From NCBI GenBank assembly GCA_038363925.1, contig JAQQWL010000011.1, forward strand, positions 5,890,001 to 5,954,000: a stretch of DNA of 64,000 bases. Direction: 5' to 3'. How positions within the stretch are numbered: the first letter of the stretch is position 1; each line of letters opens with the position of its first letter. The translations under genes and the position numbers were made by a program. The notes below the pieces were generated by a model. That model ran no database searches. It was not told the DNA's origin and saw only the letters and a list, made by a program, of their open reading frames with translations. Below, in pieces: positions 57,581 through 64,000 of this stretch. The DNA comes from Apiospora phragmitis (lineage: Eukaryota; Ascomycota; Sordariomycetes; Amphisphaeriales; Apiosporaceae).

Positions 57581-58205
57581 ATGCTTCTCCCGGTGGTATT
57601 GGCGCTCGCAGCATCCTGCACGGCTCTGTCCATCCTCCAAGAGGGTACCAAAGCGAGACAAGCATTTCTCATCCCCTACGTCTACAGCTTCTCGCCCAGT
57701 GGACGACCGGGTGCCGGCAACTCGCCATATTGCCAACTTACATGTGAGAGAGAGCCCTAGCACGAGACCCCTATGCTGCCCCTCCCCCTCCTATTCCTAC
57801 GATTCGAGAGCTGACCATGGTACACTGGCGCAAAAAGTCAATGTGACCGACGCGGCCACCAACGACGATACCCAATGCAAGGTTCAGTATGGACCCTGCG
57901 CGTGGAGCGGCGAGCGGCCGCCCGAAATGCCCAAGCCGGATGCGCCCAAGCCGGCGAAGTGCCAGAACGAAGATTTCAAGTTCTGGTTCAGCAAATTTGA
58001 CTCGATGCGGAACTTTAGTCTGGAGATCACCCACACCTACCATGATAAAGACACGAGATCGGATGTCGTGCATACAGGCGATAGCGGGTGGATCAACCAC
58101 GATCTCTCCTCGGATAGAGGCTACTCTTACACCTGTGGGGGTAGTGGTGTGTGCAGCATGGGCTTTCGTAACAACACGGATCCTCTGGTGGCCACTTTTA
58201 AATAA
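57581..58205 (+). CDS. Small secreted cysteine-containing protein
   Basis: Exons are 57581-57743 and 57838-58205, with a 94-nt intron (GTGAGA donor, CTGAC branch near 57811, AAAAG acceptor). The product has 176 residues. The N-terminus MLLPVVLALAASCTALS is a signal peptide with cleavage likely after ALS or nearby. The mature part has six cysteines (PYCQL, TQCKV, GPCAW, AKCQN, YTCGG, GVCSM), allowing three disulfides. N-glycosylation sequons NVT, NFS and NNT are present. The text reads PYVYSFSPSGRPGAGNSPYC and later FWFSKFDSMRNFSLEI. No enzyme motif is seen. The size and cysteine count suit an effector-like or cell-wall protein; the family is not recognised. Confidence 0.72.
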
Positions 58206-60359
58206 AAATGGCAGGGGACTTCGTCGATAGGGAGTAGTTCAAGATGGCTGGTGGAAGTACTATCCGAAGGTGAAGACCGCCAGGAGTGTCCAAGCCTCAG
58301 AGGTGGAGGCAGAGGAGATAGTTTTATCAAGATCAAAGTTGTTCGGTCTTCATGATATCTGCATCTACTCCAACTTGTTGACGCCCACTGTGACGGTCCG
58401 GGAGAGATATGCGAGGCTCACACCCTGATACCCTCCCCGACCACATGAGGGTTGAGGGGCGATTACGGAGGAATGGAGCCTGGTAATCCAGCAGCATATC
58501 ATGGCCCTCTTTTTTATCGGCTGTCGGCTTTTGACAGCGCCCTCGTGTGGCCCACTCCAATGATCAAGCAAGGGGTTCTGGGCGTTGTGAGCATATTTCA
58601 AGATGGATGGCTTTAAGAGCGTGGTCTCCAGTTATGTTTGCTCCGTTCCTCAGTTCCCCGGATGTAACCTTCTGTTTCACGGCTCGGAGGTTTGCAGTTG
58701 TCGTTGGACCTCACCCCTCGATTTGTATCACCCCTCGATTTGTGACCCCTAGACCCGTACAATGCGTGGGCTGGCAGAAACGACGGGGCGGGGCACGCAG
58801 AGCGAGACCCTGGTTGCACATCAATCAGAGACAGTGATAAAAAAAGAGGTGCTATGACGTCCTGGGCGAATCCTACCTCACGGACACTCACAGACGTCAG
58901 CTCACCTGACAGCAGGTGTTTGCCCTGAATTTAACCTTACATACTTTATGTAGGCACATACCAGGGTTTGCAGTAGCCAGGGGGTTGGCTCGATGTCAGT
59001 GCCGTGCAAATCCCCAGCAGTGGTTCGAGACCGTCGTCACTACCCGCCGGTTGTGTGTTTCTCTGTCACCCACCCCAGCTCCGAGCACCCTGTAGATTCC
59101 ATAGTTTCAACTGATGCCGGTTGTCGCCGCTGTCCGTTGGGAGGGCAAACCTGACCTGGGTATGACCATCAAGGTGCAAGGTCGAGAAAGAAGGCTGGCT
59201 GGAAGGCCTCCTATATGTACACATTATCACGAGTAGCCCGCAGTGGGGGCCAGAGTGGCAGTGCTGGCAGTGCTCATGCATCCGTGCGCCGCCACGACCG
59301 ATAGCCTAAGGACTGGGCTGATGAGATGTTGCCTGACACTTCTTTTTGCTCCTACAGTAGCGTTTGCGAAAGTCAATGCCTTGAGTTCCACGTTGTGAAG
59401 AAGAGGTTGAAACACGGCCCCACCATGGCTTGCCTGGGTACGAGGCAGGGATATGTCATTGCTCAGTAGCCAATCGCAACCAGACGGCTGGGCCAAGGCT
59501 GCGGCCATCACACCCCGACACCCACGAGCAGAAGTAGAGTAAAAAAAAGATGATACACCCTAAATTTAGGGATAATAAGAACATCAAGATCTAAGTAGTA
59601 TAACGGCACCAAATCTCACTTTAAAAAATAAACTAGAATAATGTATGATACTTTATTCATTTCTAAATAATTCTATTATTTTTTCTTATTTTTCTTCATG
59701 CCCTATACGTGCAAGAGCGCTGTTTGAACAAATAGCTGCTCGGGCGCTGTATGGTAGCGTTGTGTGGGGAGTATCATCTGTCTTTTACTCTACTTCTGCC
59801 ACGAGATGGGAAAACATCCTCTGAACCATATCACTTTCTAGGGGTTCTAGGCTCGTGGAATCTCCCCCACAGCCACACATACCCGTCGCCGGCCAAAGAA
59901 CAGACCCCTACCTAGTTCGTTACACTGAGCAATCAGGGTGTTGCAGTGATGACTACATCAGATTGTTTTGAAACTTGTGAGCCGCCTGCCGGCCCATGAG
60001 GCACGATGGACGATGGACGATGGGCAATGATATACTTATACGGTCCGGCTGCAGTACCATGTTTGGTACCGCCCTTTCTTGTCGATCTAAGAGTCAAGGT
60101 TGCCCATCTGTTCCGCTTGCAAACTCATCATCAACCCGATCCAATATATAACCATCCAATACTTAAACCTTACAGCCAACCACCAACTGCGGGCTCTATA
60201 ACCTGCAGGGCAAACAACGATCTTGCAAACCTTGCTGATCCTTCTTTCATGCGGCCATCTGCATCTGCAGCTTGTCATCTACACCCGTCACATAGAGAAG
60301 TTTATTGTGGCTGCTCCATGGGGCTCTCGTCCGCGTGAAACCAATACTGCTTGCTCAGC
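58206..60359. other. Intergenic region with a strongly A+T-rich island
   Basis: Contains a tandem CACCCCTCGATTTGT duplication (about 58707-58742). The stretch 59540-59700 is very A+T-rich and contrasts with its flanks. GATGGACGATGGACGATGG lies near 60004. No gene seen. Confidence 0.5.
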
Positions 60360-62319
60360 ATGATCATACCTCCTCCTTCTGTCATCGCGAGCTGGCCCAA
60401 ACCGAACTATGTCAACCCGGAGTCACAAGGGCCCGCCGGTGCTGGCGTCGGCAGCACACTTATAGTACTCGTCACGGTCGTACTACTGCTGCGCCTATAT
60501 ACTCGCCAGTGGATTTCCAAGGGATTCGGTCTTGATGATATCCTCATTATCTGCGCATATGTACGAAAACTCTCCCTATATTTTGGAGACCCTGCATGTA
60601 GAGTTTGCTAACTTCTGTTTTACAGGTTCCTGCATTGGCATTCATGGTCATCGGGCTCGTTGCTGAGCGGAAGCTGGGATGGGGAAGGCATGTGTGGGAT
60701 GTTCCTCCAGGGAACACCACCACATCGCTCAAGACTAGGTACGCACCGCATTCTACGGACGGAATCGCCTGCGTGTAACTCTTGCTAACCTTAAGAGCAG
60801 TCTCGCGACCTTGATACTCTTTGACGCAACGACAAGTCTGACGAAGCTGTCTATGCTGGCCATGCTGTACAAGCTAAGCACCGCCTCGACAGACAAGAAA
60901 ATGAATGTTGTCATCCTGGGACTGTCGGCCCTAATCAGCTTGAACGCGTTTATATTCTTGATGGTCGAACTCTTTCAGTGCAGGTAGGTTCAAAGTCGGC
61001 ATGCCTGGTCTACGTCATCTAGAATACTAACCCCTTTGAAGGACGATATCAGACTACTGGACACCGTCGGCTGGTCGCCAGGATTGTATCGACGAGTCAG
61101 CACACCTGGAGGCCGCCGGCATCATCAACACGACAAGCGACTTCATACTGGTGTTCCTACCGATCCGGACGGTGATGGGCTTGAAGCTCCCGAGGAAGCA
61201 GCGAATCATTGTTCTCGGTCTTTTCAGTGCCGGCTTCTTGGCTTGTATCGCGGGTGTAGTCCGAGTTTACTTCACCGCTATCTCGACCAACGACCTCAAC
61301 TTCGACCGGACTTGGAACTCGTGGGCAACTTGGATAGCGAGCACAGTCGAGCTTGGTCTGGGAATTGTAAGTAGCCCCTGAGAAATCAAGACTGGCCTGT
61401 GAATTGAATCCCCCCCAAGAAACATAAGTACTGACCTCGAACTTACCATCTGAAGATCTGCGCCTCCGTCCCAGCCATCAAACCCTTTTTTGTCTACTAT
61501 CTGCCCTTCATGATCGAAACCACCCGACAACGTCCACACAGACAGACAGCATCGGTCGGCAACGAAGAACCAGAATCCCAGGTTTCCACTTCGCGGTGGT
61601 CGTACGACGACAAGGCCTCGCCATTACCCGCTCGACTACTTCCTGCGCTCGTCAAGCAGCACAGGCGGGGTGCGTCCCTCCAGGAGGTCAAAAGTGAGCC
61701 CGAGCCCGAGCCCGAGGACGAGCTTCGACTGCTTCCTACATTCAACAATAACAGCAACAAGCAGCAGCAGCACAAGCGCAGTACATCTCTCCAGGACAAT
61801 CTTTCACCCCCCGCAGTCCAGCTGCTTTCGACGTTTGTGCACAAGCGCGGCGCGTCTCTCCAAAGCCCCCCTTCTTCTTCTTCTTTTGCTCCAACAACCC
61901 ACGTTCGCCCGCTGTCGGCGGCAGTCGGACACAAGCGCGGCGCATCCGTGGACGTCAATAAGCCCCTGCCTAGCATTCGACGCAGCCAGGCACCCGCCGA
62001 TAGGCACATCGATCATCCCACCGCATGCATAGGCATTCCGGTCTCGCCCCGCCCATTTGCCTGCAGTCGGACGAGAGAAGCCATCATGCCTGCCCCTCTC
62101 ACGCTCCGACGAAACAATAATGTTCGCCCAAACACCACAGCGGCGGGCAACGTCCCCCAAAATCCCACGGTGCCAGACACGCCGTCCCAACAGCAGCGGG
62201 GTGGCATCCGCTTCAGTGGAGAGGAGACGCGTCTCAGTACAGGGCCGCGCGGCGATCGGACCACGGTGGTGATAATGTTTAAGGGGGACGAGGAGCCACC
62301 ACAGGTTCCGCCAATCTGA
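60360..62319 (+). CDS. PTH11-like / SAT4-family seven-TM receptor with repeated phosphosite tail
   Basis: Exons are 60360-60560, 60626-60738, 60801-60983, 61042-61366 and 61456-62319, with introns of 65, 62, 58 and 89 nt. The product has 561 residues in an intact frame. Residues about 30-300 form the fungal rhodopsin-like seven-helix domain: STLIVLVTVVLLLRLYTRQW (TM1), GLDDILIICAYVPALAFMVI (with the DD motif), TSLTKLSMLAMLYKLS, DYWTPSAGRQDCIDE in the extracellular loop, and ASVPAIKPFFVYYLPF at the last helix. The plasma-membrane family includes PTH11-type receptors. The tail (residues about 300-561) is disordered and contains four related units, HRRGASLQ, HKRSTSLQ, HKRGASLQ and HKRGASVD, each a basophilic-kinase-like R-x-x-S site. 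Ligand unknown. No CFEM domain is present. Confidence 0.88.
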
Positions 62320-63552
62320 ACCACCAGCCGTGAATAGATGGCTCGCTGCAACGTGTTATTCTTCTTCAAATTTAAGTTTATACTCACTTTATAGAGACTT
62401 ATCTTGTTTTCTCTTTGTCTGTTTATCAGGGCCATGGCAATTTATATCCAAGGCGGAGTTTCTGTGGGAGGAGGAGCCATCCTGTTAGAATTATCAAAGC
62501 GTATAACGAATGACGACAATAAACAAAACATGAACCATATTGGTGTGACGAAACGAACCAGTGAGATGAGTGTTAAAACAGTTAAACTTGGGGTTAAATC
62601 TCGTGATCGTTAAGTTGAAGCAGACGCGACCAGCGGACGCTAAGTACTGTGTGGTCCTACCCGTGGGATCGAGGCAGAGGGGCAGATAATATCTCATAGA
62701 ATACGAAAGGACACAGGCGGTGTCGAAGCCGTAGTGTGCCGAGTAAGTCGGCCAAGTAAGGATACGATACGATAGTTGAACGAGATTTTTCTTTCTTTTT
62801 CTTTCTTTTTCTTTCTCAAACAATGCCTCCCTCTATTGCTGCTTTTTTCTTCCTCTTTTCTTTCTCTTTTCCCTTTGGGGATCTGTTCCCCGTTTCTTCC
62901 TCCTCAAACGATAAAAGAGCGTCGACAGTAATGATGACTGAGTTTCGTAATCCAAAACAAGTGTACAAAACAATAACCACCCAAACAATTGCAATCTGAA
63001 AGAACAGGCAGGAGAAAACGACTGGTAGGCTCCTCCAACGACAACCTCAAAACCTCAACATCGCAGCTCGAGCATAGATGCCAGCAGCAAGCCTCAAGCT
63101 CACATAGCTTGGCTAATCCCCTCCAAACCACGGTTGTGGTGTTCTGGCAAATCGCTCTTCCCCGGCGATGGTGCCTCGCTCATTCTATCCAACCGACTCC
63201 AGCGTTCATAAGCGCTGGCGTCCACGTCCTTGGCATGCCTTTTAGGCTCATCAGTTCCTGGGATGATTCCGTTCCTTGGCTTGGGAGATCGTGGCAGATG
63301 GCCTAATTCCATGGATTCTATTCCAGTCTGCGTATCCTAGCCTGGGCGGCAACATTGGCCTGGCCACTGTGGCTTACGCGCTATGGAGCATGCGGAAGTT
63401 TCGCAAGGCTCAATAATGAATTCAGAGGGAAATGTGCACTTGCAAACCCATGAGTGTCGTCAAATGAAACTTATATATCCACGCTGCTGCAACTGGGCGT
63501 AAGCTTATGTTCCAAAAGACTCGGAAGATGATCGTCTACTTACGTTGTTCAT
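62320..63552. other. Convergent intergenic region with CTTTTT repeat
   Basis: 3' flanks of the PTH11-like and C2H2 genes. A TTTTTCTTTC array lies at 62786-62816. No gene seen. Confidence 0.5.
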
Positions 63553-64000
63553 CTAGCCAGAGTGGTGGTATGCTCGTCGGTGGGACTCGCGAGACTTCTT
63601 AAGCTTGCGAGAAATCTTCTCCATGGAAGTGAAGTGCTCTCCAGCCTCGCCAGTTTGGTCCAGCAACTCAAAGGCCGCTGGGTTATCGTAACGCTGCAGG
63701 TACTCCTGGAGCGCAGAGCGGTGCTCATACCATTGCTCAATCAGAGGCTGCTCAGCTGCTCGGGCAGCAGCTGCTGCATCATCAGCGGCGGAGGTCTTGG
63801 AGACGGGCTTCCGGCCGTGGCTTGACAACTCCGTGGAATCCTTGCTCTTGCGCTTACGGCCCTTAGTCGAGTGGGCTGTTGATCCCCGACCGGAGGAAGA
63901 AGATGGGGCCCCAGAGCTCAGGGATTGTCCGTTGTCGTTGTGAACCCGTCTCATGTGGTCCCTCAAGTTCCAGTTGCGGGGGAATCCGCAGCCAGGAACA
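63553..64000 (-). CDS. C-terminus of a C2H2 zinc-finger protein (5' part outside window)
   Basis: Open frame from the right edge to a stop at 63553. The first residues seen are the end of a C2H2 finger (VPGCGFPRNWNLRDHMRRVH: last Cys of the pair, then H-x4-H). A low-complexity basic region follows (STKGRKRKSKDS, nuclear-localisation-like), then an acidic/Ala stretch and a helical C-terminus (SALQEYLQRYDNPAAFELLD, EKISRKLKKSRESHR). It is probably a transcription factor. No intron is seen in this part. Confidence 0.75.
   Translation of the reverse strand, partial: VPGCGFPRNWNLRDHMRRVHNDNGQSLSSGAPSSSSGRGSTAHSTKGRKRKSKDSTELSSHGRKPVSKTSAADDAAAAARAAEQPLIEQWYEHRSALQEYLQRYDNPAAFELLDQTGEAGEHFTSMEKISRKLKKSRESHRRAYHHSG

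Noticed and set aside
58990..59040. GGTTCGAGACC resembling a Pol III B box
   Set aside because: No acceptor stem, A box or anticodon arm surrounds it.
33101..62319. A secondary-metabolite cluster (MFS, TauD, PTH11-like, bHLH)
   Set aside because: No synthase backbone is present, the genes are far apart and housekeeping genes lie between them.
1..64000. CRISPR arrays, prophage or viral genes
   Set aside because: None seen. The gene structure is eukaryotic throughout.

Overview
The window is nuclear DNA from a filamentous ascomycete (Pezizomycotina, most likely Sordariomycetes). The genes are interrupted by short introns (about 52-124 nt) with GTRNGT-type donors, CTRAC branch sites and YAG acceptors. 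Typical fungal families are present: 2EXR, DUF3712, PTH11-like/SAT4 rhodopsin-type receptor, Fnx1-type MFS and a 60S uL1 gene with three exons. No telomere array, transposon or CRISPR is visible, and there is no secondary-metabolite backbone gene.

Layout, left half (1-29 kb): the 3' part of a SMYD-type SET protein (+); a Mis18/Yippee-like zinc-domain plus coiled-coil protein (-); a Rex1/Rnh70-type 3'-5' RNA exonuclease (+); the PTS1 receptor PEX5 (-); a mitochondrial two-RRM protein (-) whose start codon is split by an intron; a bHLH factor (-); a 10-kb stretch with no recognisable gene (13.5-23.6 kb); a DUF3712 membrane protein (-); a flavocytochrome b2-like oxidase ending in SKL (-); and an unrecognised basic protein (-) with a nonsense codon and a frameshift.

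Right half (29-64 kb): 6-phosphogluconolactonase (+), an Fnx1/Vba-type vacuolar MFS transporter (-), a B-box-like Zn protein (+), a coiled-coil protein (+), a 2EXR protein (-), a TBC (Rab-GAP, TBC1D5-like) protein (-), an NADH pyrophosphatase (+) with a GC-AG intron, a small DUF6924-like protein (-), RPL1/uL1 (-), a TauD-type dioxygenase (+), an unrecognised protein (-), tRNA-Pro(AGG) (+), a small secreted cysteine protein (+), a PTH11-like receptor (+) and the C-terminus of a C2H2 protein (-).

The most unusual feature is the tRNA-Pro(AGG) gene at 56715-56856. Besides an ordinary 16-nt anticodon-loop intron it carries a 54-nt insert between positions 53 and 54 in the T arm. The insert has all the hallmarks of a spliceosomal intron (GTAAGT, ACTAAC, GCAG). 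Removing both inserts gives a perfect 72-nt tRNA.

A peroxisomal theme runs through the window: PEX5, an SKL-ended flavoenzyme, and an NADH pyrophosphatase that would end in SKM once its 3' frame break is resolved. About a dozen single-base frame breaks, nearly all in homopolymers and many in conserved housekeeping genes, point to indel errors in the assembly rather than mass pseudogenisation. Coordinates of spliced genes are outer limits; exons are given in the evidence.
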